A DNA stretch of 64,000 nt, from NCBI GenBank assembly GCA_965660935.1, contig CBFIBR010000002.1, forward strand, positions 62,001-126,000. Reading direction: 5' to 3'. This document shows, in pieces, positions 1 through 9,785 of this stretch (within the stretch, counting starts at the first letter, position 1; every line of letters begins with the position of its first letter). Source of the stretch: UBA1172 sp002457135 (GTDB taxonomy: Bacteria > Pseudomonadota > Alphaproteobacteria > Puniceispirillales > UBA1172). The notes beneath the pieces are model-generated. The model had not been told where the DNA came from. It saw nothing but the letters and a program-made list of their open reading frames with translations, and made no database searches. The position numbers and the translations under genes are program-made.

Positions 1-507
1 CAGCGTGGTGTCATCCAGCCGTGCCTCGGTGGCGACCGATGCCGCCTTCATCTGGCTGATCCGGTCAAACTGTCGCTGGCGCAATTCGAGCTGGGTTTCA
101 AGCGAGGCAATGTTGATTTCTTCGGCCGTGAGCTGTTCGCGGATTTCATCACGGGAGATGATCAAAAGCTCCCGGTCCAGCATGGCCAGCTCATCCCCTT
201 TGCGGACGATGGCACCGTTCCTGAAGGCAGCCGAAACGCGGTCTATTTCCCCTGCAATCGAAAACCGCAGATCAGCCTTCCTTGTGGCCTCAACGGTGCC
301 GTAGGCGACATAGATTGGCCGTGCATCCTGCAACACCACGGGGATGATCCTAACACGGTTGACGACTTCCTGGCGGGGCTGGGGTTCCACCACGGCGCGG
401 GTTTCAACCAGCAGGTTGTAGAGCGCAAAACCTGCGCCCAGAATGACCACGGCCACAACAAGTTTCACTGCCCGACCGGCAATCTTTTTGATAAGTGAAG
501 AAAGCAT
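1..507 (-). CDS. RND/HlyD-family periplasmic adaptor subunit (partial, N-terminal 169 codons)
   Basis: The frame opens at an ATG at 507 on the minus strand and stays open to the window edge, so only the N-terminal part is present. It begins with a lysine/arginine-containing segment and one hydrophobic helix (about residues 14-30, VVAVVILGAGFALYNLL), then a region typical of membrane-fusion adaptors: a beta-rich lipoyl-like half (VAYGTVEATRKADLRFSIAGEI) followed by a helical hairpin rich in E, Q and R. Adaptors of this family link an inner-membrane RND pump to an outer-membrane channel. The pump gene would lie to the left, outside the window. It is divergent from the MATE exporter, with a 173-bp spacer. 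The family call is secure; the substrate cannot be told. Confidence 0.85.
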   Translation of the reverse strand, partial: MLSSLIKKIAGRAVKLVVAVVILGAGFALYNLLVETRAVVEPQPRQEVVNRVRIIPVVLQDARPIYVAYGTVEATRKADLRFSIAGEIDRVSAAFRNGAIVRKGDELAMLDRELLIISRDEIREQLTAEEINIASLETQLELRQRQFDRISQMKAASVATEARLDDTTL

Positions 508-651
508 TGATTTTCCGGCAGTTTGGGTGCTCAGGCACCGGATTTAACTATCATCTTTATGTAGCACATTATGCTTCCAAATCAATCTTTTTGCCGGTAT
601 TCCGGCCCTGCATGTTTCGTTGGCCTAATACCGCGAAAAGCCCTAGCATAG

Positions 652-661
652 GGGTTAACCC
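652..661. promoter_or_regulatory. 10-bp perfect palindrome upstream of the MATE gene
   Basis: GGGTTAACCC is a perfect palindrome in the 173-bp spacer between the divergent adaptor and MATE genes. It sits just before the GGAG ribosome-binding site at 664-667. Just before it, CCCTA-GCA-TAGGG (641-653) forms a second small inverted repeat. The position would suit an operator or a leader hairpin, but a palindrome this short can arise by chance. Confidence 0.3.
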
Positions 662-680
662 TCGGAGGCACATACCTTTC

Positions 681-2060
681 ATGCAGCAACCCATGTCCTG
701 GCGTGATCATTTTCGCGCAACAATAGTGCTGTCCCTGCCCTTGATTGTAGGCCAGGTTGCCATGATCGCAATCTGGACCGCCGATATCATCATGCTGGGC
801 TGGATCAGCACCGATGCGCTGGCCGCGGGCATTCAGGCGAACCGGCTTTACCAGCCGTTTTATTTCATCGCCCTCGGCCTCACCATCGCTGTCAGCCCGC
901 TTGCTGCCCAGGCCCTCGGGGCGGGCAGTCGCCGTCAGGCCAGGCGCGTGATCCGTCAGGGTATCTGGCTGGCGATATTGTACGGGGCGATCAGTTTTGT
1001 GCCGATGTGGTATGGCGAAACCCTGTTGCTGATGCTCGGGCAGGAAGAAAGCATTGCCCGTGATGCCGCGCCTTTCCTGAAAATGCTGGCCCCGGGGATG
1101 ATGCCCACTTTCGTTTATTTCGCCCTCCGCAACTACATTTCCGCCTATAAAAAGCCCGGTCCGCCGGTGATTGTCACCATGGTGGGGGCGGCGTTCAATG
1201 TTGCCATGAACGCCATCCTCTCCAAGGGATTGTTCGGGATGCCTGCCATGGGCATGGCCGGGATCGGGCTGGCGACCTCGATGACCTTTCTCTTTATGGC
1301 GGCGGCGCTGATCCATTACATGAACACGTTCCGGCCGTTCCGCTACACGCGGCCGTTTGCCCGGTTCTGGCGCATTGATATCAGCATCATGAAACGCCTG
1401 CTGGTGGTGGGAACGCCGATTGCCTTCACCCTCGTGTCTGAAACCGGCATGTTCATCTTTGCCGGGCTTTATATCGGTATTTTCGGCACTTACGCCGTGG
1501 CCGCATCAGGGATTGTCAACCAGATTGCGGCGATTGTCTTCATGGTTCCGCTGGCTATTGGTCAGGCCTCCACCATCAGGGTCGGGCATGAAGCCGGGGC
1601 AGGACGGCGGCAGGATACGATCCGTGCCGGGGTGACACCGGTTGTCCTCACCATCAGTGTCTGCCTGGTCCAGTCAGTGCTGATCATCGGTTTTGCCGAG
1701 GCCTCGATCCGGGCCTTCCTCAACCCTGACGATGCCTCAATCTACGCGGTGGTCATGCTGGCCATGCCGATGCTGATGGTTGTGGCCTTCTTTCAGGTCT
1801 TTGACGGGCTTCAGGTTGTGCTGTCCTGCGTGCTGAGGGGCCTCAACGACACCAAAATCCCGGCGGTGATTTCGATCATGGCGTATTGGGGGGTCGGGGC
1901 CACCATGGCGGTGGCGCTTTCCACCCCGCTTGGTTTCGGTCCGGTCGGGGTCTGGTGGGGGCTGTTGCTTGGCCTGGTGGCTGGCAGTATCATGCTGGGA
2001 TGGCGCGGGGTCCGGACCTATTGGCGGATCACGCGGGGGAAACGCTTGCTGATGGCATGA
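681..2060 (+). CDS. MATE family multidrug/metabolite exporter
   Basis: A 459-residue polytopic membrane protein, the usual size for MATE exporters, with about 12 hydrophobic segments in two MatE repeats. The N-terminal repeat has the typical LPLIVGQVAMIAIWTADIIM stretch and the second starts near MKRLLVVGTPIAFTLVSETG. MATE proteins export cationic drugs or metabolites using a sodium or proton gradient. The open frame extends upstream to 495, but the ATG at 681 has a GGAG site about 13 bases ahead and matches the family N-terminus, so I chose it. The glnE start codon follows after 9 bases, so the two genes are probably co-transcribed. Confidence 0.9.
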   Translation: MQQPMSWRDHFRATIVLSLPLIVGQVAMIAIWTADIIMLGWISTDALAAGIQANRLYQPFYFIALGLTIAVSPLAAQALGAGSRRQARRVIRQGIWLAILYGAISFVPMWYGETLLLMLGQEESIARDAAPFLKMLAPGMMPTFVYFALRNYISAYKKPGPPVIVTMVGAAFNVAMNAILSKGLFGMPAMGMAGIGLATSMTFLFMAAALIHYMNTFRPFRYTRPFARFWRIDISIMKRLLVVGTPIAFTLVSETGMFIFAGLYIGIFGTYAVAASGIVNQIAAIVFMVPLAIGQASTIRVGHEAGAGRRQDTIRAGVTPVVLTISVCLVQSVLIIGFAEASIRAFLNPDDASIYAVVMLAMPMLMVVAFFQVFDGLQVVLSCVLRGLNDTKIPAVISIMAYWGVGATMAVALSTPLGFGPVGVWWGLLLGLVAGSIMLGWRGVRTYWRITRGKRLLMA

Positions 2061-2069
2061 GACAGAACA

Positions 2070-4916
2070 ATGAATACAGCCCGGCCGACTGATAATACCA
2101 ACCCTGGGGATAAAACCAGCCCCGTGCTGTTTCCATCTGTTGATGCCGGTGCTGATGCGGTTCTGGCCGTGATGCGGTCAACCTCCCCCCATCTTGACCG
2201 GTTATCATCCCTCTTTAAAACCCTGACCCCCCGTATCATGGCCGGTGAGGCCGAGCGCATCATCAGTGAGGCCGAGGCCCAGTTCCTTGCCGTCATCAGC
2301 AAAAGCCGTGATGAAGCCAGGATCATGAGCGCGGCCCGCCATTTCAGGATGACGGTCAATCACGTTGTTGCGGTGACCGATTTCCTCAATCTGGCGGGGA
2401 TTGATACCCACCTCAACTGGTTGAGCCAGACAGCGGTTGTGGCGACTGAGGGCGTGGCACGATGGATCTGCCAGCAGAGCAGCCTTGGTGACAAGGCCAA
2501 TGACGGCTGGTTCATCCTGGCGCTGGGCAAGCTGGGGTCGGGTGAGCTGAATTATTCATCCGACATTGATCTGATTGTCATCACCCTGCCGCACCTGATG
2601 GATGATGAGGATCAGGACAGTGCCGAATATATCCGCATGACCCGGCGGCTGGTTTCCATGCTCAGCAAGCCAACCGCTGACGGGATCGGCTGGCGCGTTG
2701 ATTTGAGGCTTCGGCCTGACCCGGGGGCAACACCGGTTGCGATCCGCTCGGATGCCGCGCTGAGCTATTATGAGAGCATGGCCCGCACCTGGGAAAGGGC
2801 TGCCTTTATCCGGTCACGGGTGATTGCCGGCAACAGGGATGAGGGCGAAGCCTTCCTGAAATCGATCCAGCCCTTTGTCTGGCGACGCTACCTGGATTTC
2901 AATGTGCTGGAGGATATGCGCATCATGCTGCGGCGCGAACAGCGCAGTGATAACCTGCTCGGCTATCATATCAAGAACGGCCTTGGCGGTATCCGTTCGG
3001 TTGAATTCTTTGTTCATGTCCATCAGCTCATCGCAGGCGGAAGGGAACCTGCCTTGAGGCTGGGGCCAACCGCCGATGCCCTCACCGCACTGGCGGAAAA
3101 CGGCTGGATCGGGCAGGCGGAAAGCAAGCGGCTGATCACCGCCTATAAAACCTGGCGCAGGCTGGAACACCGGTTGCAGATGATCGGTGATGCCCAGACC
3201 CACCAGCTCCCCCGGGCGGAGGAACAGATGCAATCCATGGCCGGTTTCTGCGGCCATGATGACGTTGATGATTTCCGCCGCGCCATTATCGCGCTCAGCG
3301 ATCAGGTCATCAAGGATACCAGCGGGCTGATGGAAAAGATCGGCCCTTCCCACCACAATGATGATGAGGCCCTTTGTTCATGGTTGCAGGGCCATGAAAC
3401 CGATCCTGATGCCATCACTGCCACCCTGGGTGAAATGGGCTTTCAGGAACCGGGGAACATGATCCCCCTCTGTGAGGGCTGGATGGCGGGGCGGATTGCC
3501 GTGACCCGGTCCGACCGCGCCCGCAGCATCATGGTGCGGTTGTTGCCGCAACTGTTCAGGCAGTTTGCCCGGCATGATAACCCTGATGCCTCATTCAGTC
3601 ATTTTGCCCGATTGCTGGAACGGCTCCCTGCCGGGGTTCACCTCCTGACCATGCTGGAAAGCAGCACCGCCCTGGCCGAGATGATCATCACTGTCTTTGA
3701 TACCGCGCCCCGACTGGCCGATGAGCTGGTGCGGCATCCTGAGGTGGTGGACTCGCTCATGTACACGTCGTTCTGGGATGTTCATCATGACTGGCAGGAC
3801 CGCCAGCAGCAGCTCACCACCGCGCTCGATAACGGCATTGATTATGAAGACAGGCTGAATATCCTGCGGCGGTTCCAGCGCGAATGGGAATTTCAGACAG
3901 CAACGCACCTCATGACCGGCACCATCACCGCCGCCGAGGCAGGGTCTGTATTCTCCAGGATTGCCGACACCGTGATCAGCGCGATCATCCCTGAAGTCAA
4001 TCGCCAGATGGAAAACAGGTTCGGCCGCATGGATGATGGCGGGATCACGGTGCTGGCCATGGGACGGCTTGGTGCCGAGGAAATGACCATGACCTCCGAT
4101 ATCGATCTGATTTTTATTTATGAATGCGATGATGACAGCCAGTCCACCGGCAAGAAGCCGCTCAGCGGCCCGATATGGTACAGCCGGTTCAGCCAGCAGC
4201 TGATCAATGCCCTTACCGCCCCCACCGCCGAGGGCAGATGCTATGAGGTTGATATGCGCCTGCGGCCCAGCGGCAATGCCGGGCCTGTCGCCATCCATGT
4301 TGACGGTTTCGCCCGCTATCAGGCTGAGGAGGCCTGGCTATGGGAACACATGGCACTGCTGAAGGCACGCCCGATCACCGGTTTCCGCCAGAATACCCTG
4401 CCGGAAACGATCAACAGGGTCATTGATACCGCCTTGCAGAAGGACCGCAAGCCCGCGGATATCATCAAGGACGTTATCGCCATGCGCCAGCGGGTTCGTG
4501 CCGCCTTCCCGGCCCTGTCCCCCCATGACCTGCGCTACCGTGACGGCGGGTTGCTGGACCTCGGCTACCTTGTCCAGATGTTGCAGATGATGCCCGGGGC
4601 AAAGGATCTGCCAAGGGCGGCAAGGGCGGCTGATGCCATCCCTGACCTGGCCGCGTGCGGGCTGCTCAATGCGGAGGAGGCACGGTTGCTGGCGATCTCC
4701 GCCGAGAAGATGAATAACCTGCAACACTGGCTTCGCCTGACGGGCATGAAACCCGATGATGGATCCAAGCTGCCAAAGGCCATTCAGGATGTATTCGGGC
4801 TGGGTGATCTCAATGATCTGGTGGCGTGGGTGGAACAACTGGCCGCCCCGGTCAAGGCCGCGCTGGAAAAGCGGATCGGGCCTGAACGACAGCGGCAGGC
4901 AGGGCCAAAAGGATAG
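2070..4916 (+). CDS. glnE: Bifunctional glutamine synthetase adenylyltransferase / adenylyl-removing enzyme
   Basis: A 948-residue protein with two nucleotidyltransferase domains, as expected for GlnE. The N-terminal one has GKLGSGELNYSSDIDL (about residue 152), carrying the G-S and D-x-D signature of the adenylyl-removing domain. The C-terminal one has GRLGAEEMTMTSDIDL (about residue 666), the adenylylating domain. Between and after them are helical GlnD_UR/PII-binding regions. GlnE adds or removes AMP on glutamine synthetase in response to PII proteins and glutamine, so it tunes nitrogen assimilation in the cytoplasm. It lies 9 bp downstream of the MATE gene. Full length and undamaged. Confidence 0.97.
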   Translation: MNTARPTDNTNPGDKTSPVLFPSVDAGADAVLAVMRSTSPHLDRLSSLFKTLTPRIMAGEAERIISEAEAQFLAVISKSRDEARIMSAARHFRMTVNHVVAVTDFLNLAGIDTHLNWLSQTAVVATEGVARWICQQSSLGDKANDGWFILALGKLGSGELNYSSDIDLIVITLPHLMDDEDQDSAEYIRMTRRLVSMLSKPTADGIGWRVDLRLRPDPGATPVAIRSDAALSYYESMARTWERAAFIRSRVIAGNRDEGEAFLKSIQPFVWRRYLDFNVLEDMRIMLRREQRSDNLLGYHIKNGLGGIRSVEFFVHVHQLIAGGREPALRLGPTADALTALAENGWIGQAESKRLITAYKTWRRLEHRLQMIGDAQTHQLPRAEEQMQSMAGFCGHDDVDDFRRAIIALSDQVIKDTSGLMEKIGPSHHNDDEALCSWLQGHETDPDAITATLGEMGFQEPGNMIPLCEGWMAGRIAVTRSDRARSIMVRLLPQLFRQFARHDNPDASFSHFARLLERLPAGVHLLTMLESSTALAEMIITVFDTAPRLADELVRHPEVVDSLMYTSFWDVHHDWQDRQQQLTTALDNGIDYEDRLNILRRFQREWEFQTATHLMTGTITAAEAGSVFSRIADTVISAIIPEVNRQMENRFGRMDDGGITVLAMGRLGAEEMTMTSDIDLIFIYECDDDSQSTGKKPLSGPIWYSRFSQQLINALTAPTAEGRCYEVDMRLRPSGNAGPVAIHVDGFARYQAEEAWLWEHMALLKARPITGFRQNTLPETINRVIDTALQKDRKPADIIKDVIAMRQRVRAAFPALSPHDLRYRDGGLLDLGYLVQMLQMMPGAKDLPRAARAADAIPDLAACGLLNAEEARLLAISAEKMNNLQHWLRLTGMKPDDGSKLPKAIQDVFGLGDLNDLVAWVEQLAAPVKAALEKRIGPERQRQAGPKG

Positions 4917-5059
4917 CCGGAATTTCCGGTTCCAAAAAAAATTACACGCACCGTAAGAAACAGCTTTTCAGGTCATAAAAAAGGGAGTAATGGGGGAATT
5001 AATCCGGCAGCAATAAAGGACACACCGGACCCCATAACATCTTTTTAACCGAGGACACC

Positions 5060-6316
5060 ATGCAGGCTGCGCTTCTTTCGTCGTGGACGCTGTTTTTTGG
5101 TATTTTTCTATTCATGGCCGGGAATGGACTCCAGGGCGTGCTTCTCGGCACGCGCGCGGAATCCAGCAACTTTGGTGATATCACCACCGGCGTGATCATG
5201 TCCGGCTATTTTGTCGGCTTTCTGATCGGCTCCACGGTTGTGCCCAAAATGCTGGCCAGGGTCGGTCATGTTCGGGTTTTTGGTGCGCTGTCGGCCATGG
5301 CCTCATCCTCAATCCTGCTGCACGCTGTGTTTGATCTGGCGCTGATCTGGGTGATGATGCGGGTGGTCACCGGTTTTGCCTATTCGGGCATGTATATCAC
5401 CGCCGAAAGCTGGATTAACGACAAGGCCACCAACAAGACCCGGGGGTCGATCCTGTCGATCTACATGATGGTGACGCTGGTTGGCATTATCCTCGGCCAG
5501 CTCATGATCTCGGTCAGCAGCGATGATTCCTTTGCGCCTTTCATCATTGTTTCGATCCTGATCTCGCTGTCGGTGCTGCCGATCCTGATGACCGTGGCCA
5601 AGCTGCCTGAATTCAGCGCACCGGAACGTGTTTCCTTCATCAAGGTTTATGATGTCTCCCCGCTGGCGGTGTTCGGCATGGGCTTTCATGGCATGACATC
5701 AGCCGTGATTTTCGCCATGGGGGCGGTTTACGCCAGTAAAATCGGCATGACGGTGAATCTGGTCGGGATTTTCATGTCATCGATCATGTTCGGTGCGCTG
5801 GTGCTGCAATACCCGATTGGCCGCCTGTCGGACCGGTTTGACCGGCGGACAGTGATCCTGATCATCCAGATATTGTCGACATTTGCCGCCGGGCTGGCTT
5901 TTATGAGCGAAACCATGGGGCTGTGGTGGCTGATTGCGGCCGCGTTCATCTTTGGCGGGGTCCATATGCCGCTCTATTCGCTCTACATCGCCCATGCCAA
6001 TGACTACCTGACCCCGCGCCAGATTGTGGCCACAGCCTCCATGCTGATCATGATCAACGGCATCGGGGCGGTGCTGGGTGCGCCCATCGTCGGTTATTGC
6101 ATGAAAATTTTCGGCCCGTCGGCGTTCTTCCCGACACTGGCGGTCATGCATCTTGCCATGACCGGGCTGGTGGTGATGCGAATGTTCAGCCGCCCATCCA
6201 TGCCGAATGAGGCCCAGGCCCCGTTCGTTGCCATGCCGAGCCGCCTGACCTCAGTGGCGACCACGCTGCTGCCAGAAGCGGAATGGAAAGAAACCGACGA
6301 CGAAAACGCCGCCTAA
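5060..6316 (+). CDS. MFS transporter (YcaD-like)
   Basis: A 418-residue major facilitator protein with about 12 hydrophobic segments and the loop motif GRLSDRFDRRTVI between the halves (about residue 255), matching the MFS G-x-x-x-D-R-x-G-R-R type loop. The N-terminus (FFGIFLFMAGNGLQGVLLGTRAE) resembles the YcaD-like group, in which substrates are mostly unknown. The start ATG has a GAGGA site 6 bases ahead. The stop codon overlaps that of the convergent DUF1489 gene by 4 bases, so no terminator separates them. Confidence 0.85.
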   Translation: MQAALLSSWTLFFGIFLFMAGNGLQGVLLGTRAESSNFGDITTGVIMSGYFVGFLIGSTVVPKMLARVGHVRVFGALSAMASSSILLHAVFDLALIWVMMRVVTGFAYSGMYITAESWINDKATNKTRGSILSIYMMVTLVGIILGQLMISVSSDDSFAPFIIVSILISLSVLPILMTVAKLPEFSAPERVSFIKVYDVSPLAVFGMGFHGMTSAVIFAMGAVYASKIGMTVNLVGIFMSSIMFGALVLQYPIGRLSDRFDRRTVILIIQILSTFAAGLAFMSETMGLWWLIAAAFIFGGVHMPLYSLYIAHANDYLTPRQIVATASMLIMINGIGAVLGAPIVGYCMKIFGPSAFFPTLAVMHLAMTGLVVMRMFSRPSMPNEAQAPFVAMPSRLTSVATTLLPEAEWKETDDENAA

Positions 6317-6732
6317 AGCAGGCCGAGATCACGCAATTCCTCGGCCATTTCGGCGGGCATGGCATCACCGCCCTCACCATCGGTGGGCAGATCAATCGGG
6401 GCATCCGCCTCTTCGAGGTAACGCCATCCCTGAAACGGGCGGTGGCGTTTTTCAAGAACGCGGACCAGCCCCGGTTCCAGCACGATACCGCAGGATACCC
6501 CGCCATCCTCACGTTCGATTTCAGCAAATTCGATAATCCGCTGGCGCGCCACCATGCGCCCTTTGATGATCCAGAAAATACTCCCTCCGGGGAGGATTTC
6601 GGCCGCACGGCGGGGGAAGGAACGGGTCACATGCATGATCTTGCCGCGCCGGGCCATCACATCCCGGTGCCATTCTTCCAGCCCCTCAACAGAGGCGGAA
6701 CCCACGGACAGTTTTTTCAGGTTCAGGGGCAT
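6313..6732 (-). CDS. DUF1489 family protein
   Basis: A 139-residue soluble protein matching the DUF1489 family of Alphaproteobacteria. Visible features are the N-terminal MPLNLKKLSVGSASVEGLEE, a WIIKGRMVARQRII segment and a C-terminal acidic tail ending in AEELRDLGLL. Its function is unknown. It begins 8 bases after the mgtE stop and is probably translated from the same message. Its stop codon (TAG) overlaps that of the MFS gene on the other strand. Confidence 0.85.
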   Translation of the reverse strand: MPLNLKKLSVGSASVEGLEEWHRDVMARRGKIMHVTRSFPRRAAEILPGGSIFWIIKGRMVARQRIIEFAEIEREDGGVSCGIVLEPGLVRVLEKRHRPFQGWRYLEEADAPIDLPTDGEGGDAMPAEMAEELRDLGLL

Positions 6733-6740
6733 GGTTGAGG

Positions 6741-8171
6741 CTAGACCAGAAACAGGGCAGCAAGGCCAAGGAAAGACAGGAACCCGATCACATCGGTGAC
6801 GGTGGTGATAAAGACCGATGATGCCACCGCCGGGTCAACACCGATGCGTTCCAGTGTAAGCGGGATCATGGCACCGCTCAACCCGGCAACAACCAGATTG
6901 AACAACATCGCCGCCGCCATCACCAGCGCGATTTCAGGATTACCGAACCAGAGCCAGGATACCGCCCCGCAGGTCACGGCGAAAATCACGCCGTTGAGCA
7001 ACCCGACCGAAACCTCCCTCGCCACAAAGCCCCGCACAGTCTGGGGTGACAGCTGCCGCATCGCAATGGCCCTCACGGCAACCGTGACCGTCTGGGTACC
7101 GGCATTGCCGCCCATGGAGGCAACGATTGGCATCAGCACGGCAAGGGCCACCAGTTTTTCGATTGTCTCATCAAACATCCCGATCACCACCGAGGCAATG
7201 ACCGCTGTTCCAAGGTTGATCATCAGCCACGAAAACCGCGCCTTCAGCGTATCCAGCAGCGAGGATCGAATATTCATGTCGCTGACCTGACCAAGCGCCA
7301 TGATATCTTCCTCGGCCTCTTCCTCAATCACGTCAACGATATCATCAACGGTGATCATGCCGACGATACGGCCCTGATCATCAACAACCGCGGTGGACAA
7401 CAGGCCATAACGCACAAACAGCAACGCCACCTCCTCCTGATCCATGGTCACGGGGATCTGGTGAGGGGTATTTTCCATCAGCTCGGAAAGCCGTTTCGGA
7501 CGCTGGGAGATCAGCACCTGCGACAGCATCACCTGACCGATGACGCGGCGGGCCGGATCAATGATGAAGATGGAATAGAAATCATCCGGCAGATCGGACT
7601 GGTTGCGCATGAAATCAATCACCTGCCCCACCGTCCAGTGCGATGGTGCGACCACGACCTCACGCTGCATCATCCGGCCGGCGGAATCTTCGGGGAAAGA
7701 CAGGCTTTCCTCAACAAAAATCCGCTCAGCCACCGGCAGGGCCGCCAGGATGTTATCCAGCTCTTCCTGCTCCAGTTCTTCGAGGATGTCGACAGCATCA
7801 TCACTGTCCAGTTCAGGCAGGGCGCGGGCGACCTCTTCGGTGCCGATGATGGATAGCGCCTCATCCAGCATGTCTTCATGCAGGAACGTCAGGGTTTCGG
7901 TATCGAGTGACGATCCAAGCATCCGATACAGCCGAAAACGCTGAACCTTGTTGAGGCGTTCAAGCAGATCAGCCTGATCCGCCGGGTGCAGGGGGGCCAC
8001 CAGGGCCTGGACACGTTCGGTCTTGCCATCGGCAATAGCGTTGATCACCGCGACTTCGACCTTTGGGGTCATGCCATAAAGACTGGCCAGAAGAGCGCCA
8101 TCTTCACGCGGTTGCTTCTTGCTCTCGTCCTTGTGTGTTGTTGGCGTTGGTATGTTGTTTTCTTCAGCCAT
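6741..8171 (-). CDS. mgtE: Magnesium transporter MgtE
   Basis: A 476-residue MgtE: an N-terminal alpha-superhelical domain (about 40-160), a tandem CBS domain pair (about 160-290, containing FYSIFIIDPARRVIGQ and TAVVDDQGRIVGMITVDDI), a plug helix, and five C-terminal membrane segments starting near RFSWLMINLGTAVIASVVIG. The GNAGTQT motif of the pore is present. MgtE is a Mg2+ channel gated by Mg2+ bound to the cytosolic domain. The frame reaches a GTG at 8189, but the ATG at 8171 has GGAGG five bases ahead and is preferred. It lies 58 bp downstream of the ScfR-type regulator on the same strand. Confidence 0.95.
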   Translation of the reverse strand: MAEENNIPTPTTHKDESKKQPREDGALLASLYGMTPKVEVAVINAIADGKTERVQALVAPLHPADQADLLERLNKVQRFRLYRMLGSSLDTETLTFLHEDMLDEALSIIGTEEVARALPELDSDDAVDILEELEQEELDNILAALPVAERIFVEESLSFPEDSAGRMMQREVVVAPSHWTVGQVIDFMRNQSDLPDDFYSIFIIDPARRVIGQVMLSQVLISQRPKRLSELMENTPHQIPVTMDQEEVALLFVRYGLLSTAVVDDQGRIVGMITVDDIVDVIEEEAEEDIMALGQVSDMNIRSSLLDTLKARFSWLMINLGTAVIASVVIGMFDETIEKLVALAVLMPIVASMGGNAGTQTVTVAVRAIAMRQLSPQTVRGFVAREVSVGLLNGVIFAVTCGAVSWLWFGNPEIALVMAAAMLFNLVVAGLSGAMIPLTLERIGVDPAVASSVFITTVTDVIGFLSFLGLAALFLV

Positions 8172-8229
8172 CACGGCCTCCAGACTCACCCTGTTAAATA
8201 CAGGCTGGGGCTGAATACATCAAACAAAA

Positions 8230-9651
8230 TCAGGCATCAGGATCATACAGGCCGAGAACGCGCCGATACGGGTCAAAACGGATCGAATGCCCCAGTGGAG
8301 GCTGGGATCGCTGGGCGCAATCCGGGCGTTCACAGACATGACAGCCAACACCGATAGGCGTTACCGATGCCTTCAGGCCGAGGTCATGCTGGTCAGCATA
8401 GATGATATCCTTGGCGTTTTTCACATCACAGCCGAGGCAGACCGCAAATTCAGGCGCAATCGTGCCGGGCGGGGTCCAGGTCACCGAAACTGTCCGCGCC
8501 ATGGTGAAAATCCGCTGGCCCTCCTCAAGCTCGGCCACCTGGGTGAGAATTTTATTGGGTGACCGAAAGGCCTGATGCACCACCCAGCGGGCGCAGGTTC
8601 CGCCATATTTGCCAAACTGCATGCGCCCGGCTGAAAGCCGTTTTGAAATATTACCCGCCGGATCAATCCTGAGGAAGAAAAAGGAAATCCCCTTGTCGCC
8701 AGGACGGCTCATTGACGTGAGGCGATGGCAGACCTGCTCAAAACTGACACCGAACCGGCGGCCGATCAGATCAAGATCATAACGCAGCTTGCGGGCAGCA
8801 TCGAGGAACGGGCCATAAGGCATCATCACCGCCGCCGCAAAATAACCCGACAGCTGATTGCGAAGCGGATCAGCAATGGCGGGATTATCGGCCTTGGCCA
8901 CCAGTTTTTCGATAACCTCGCTTTGGGTCAGGCTGGCGACCTGCAACAGCAGCTGGAACATCCGCTGGGGCCGCCGCAGGCTTTCGTTGAGCAGCACCCG
9001 GACACGGTGAGGATCATACCGGCGCAGGTTATTGCCCATGACATCGGCAGGAACAACCTGAACATCGATATTGCGGTAATTCTTGAACCAGCGGGCGAGA
9101 TCACCCATCAGGCTGTCCCGCGAAAGCCCTGCCTCAATGGTGAAGTTCTCTGCCGCCTCTTCCAGCTCATGGAAATAGTTGTCGTTTTCCTGCAAATAAA
9201 GCCGCATCTGTTCAGCCTGGGAGGAAACCCCTACCCCGCCATGTTCGCTGACACCGGTCACCGCGTTCTGCATATCGTTCTTCATGGAACGGAAGGTGGT
9301 GTACATCTGCAGCATCGCCGAGGCAATATTGGGCTGGCTGTTGACGAAATCGCGCATCTCACGCTTGGAAACGGAATGCCCGGCAATCGATGGATCGGCG
9401 AAAAATTCGGTCACATCGGTGAGCAGGCGCGTGGTGTCATCGGTGGCAAAGTCTTTCAGGTCGATATCAAAGCTCTGCCCCAGCTTGAACAAGAGCGCCA
9501 CGGTCACCGGCCGCTGGTTATGTTCAATCAGGTTGAGGTAGCTGGCGCTGATCCCGATCGCCTGCGCCATATCCGACTGGGTGATGCCCAGCTGGTTGCG
9601 CAGCCGCCTGATCTTATGCCCGATCATCGGTTTTTCCTTGATATCAATCAT
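8230..9651 (-). CDS. XRE-family regulator of the short-chain fatty acyl (ScfR) type
   Basis: A 473-residue cytoplasmic regulator. Residues 12-66 form an XRE helix-turn-helix (IRRLRNQLGITQSDMAQAIG). The middle is an IrrE-N-terminal-like region (RYDLDLIGRRFGVSFEQVCHRL). The C-terminal DUF2083-type part has a cysteine pattern (CLGCD and CHVCERPDC). Proteins of this architecture (ScfR, RamB, PrpC-type regulators) control acetate, propionate or acyl-CoA metabolism and bind acyl ligands. The ATG at 9651 has an AAGG site; the GTG one codon earlier is less likely. It is divergent from a Zn-alcohol dehydrogenase across a 134-bp spacer, so it may control that operon and itself; this is inference. Confidence 0.88.
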   Translation of the reverse strand: MIDIKEKPMIGHKIRRLRNQLGITQSDMAQAIGISASYLNLIEHNQRPVTVALLFKLGQSFDIDLKDFATDDTTRLLTDVTEFFADPSIAGHSVSKREMRDFVNSQPNIASAMLQMYTTFRSMKNDMQNAVTGVSEHGGVGVSSQAEQMRLYLQENDNYFHELEEAAENFTIEAGLSRDSLMGDLARWFKNYRNIDVQVVPADVMGNNLRRYDPHRVRVLLNESLRRPQRMFQLLLQVASLTQSEVIEKLVAKADNPAIADPLRNQLSGYFAAAVMMPYGPFLDAARKLRYDLDLIGRRFGVSFEQVCHRLTSMSRPGDKGISFFFLRIDPAGNISKRLSAGRMQFGKYGGTCARWVVHQAFRSPNKILTQVAELEEGQRIFTMARTVSVTWTPPGTIAPEFAVCLGCDVKNAKDIIYADQHDLGLKASVTPIGVGCHVCERPDCAQRSQPPLGHSIRFDPYRRVLGLYDPDA

Positions 9652-9667
9652 CACTGACCTTCCAAAC

Positions 9668-9684
9668 TTTGAAAAACTGTCAAA
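9668..9684. promoter_or_regulatory. Possible operator in the ScfR/ADH divergent spacer
   Basis: TTTGA and TCAAA form 5-bp inverted arms with a 7-bp AT-rich spacer, 17-33 bases upstream of the regulator's start codon and about 100 bases upstream of the dehydrogenase. The surrounding spacer (9652-9785) is much more AT-rich than the coding sequence. RamB-type regulators recognise related TTTGCAAA-like sites, which makes this a candidate. The match is short and unproven. Confidence 0.3.
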
Positions 9685-9785
9685 TTAATAGCATTTTACT
9701 CTTTACAAGAAAACTCATTTTCCATCTTTACCCTGACCAATTTCAGGTTAAAGCTACCCGGAAAATACCCTGCAGGAGTGCATCA

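Noticed and set aside
4917..5059. Terminator after glnE
   Set aside because: CCGGA-ATT-TCCGG makes a short hairpin, but it is followed by a run of A rather than T on the plus strand.
8725..9657. A 310-residue plus-strand frame
   Set aside because: It is antisense to the ScfR-type regulator, which has a clear helix-turn-helix and cysteine motifs.
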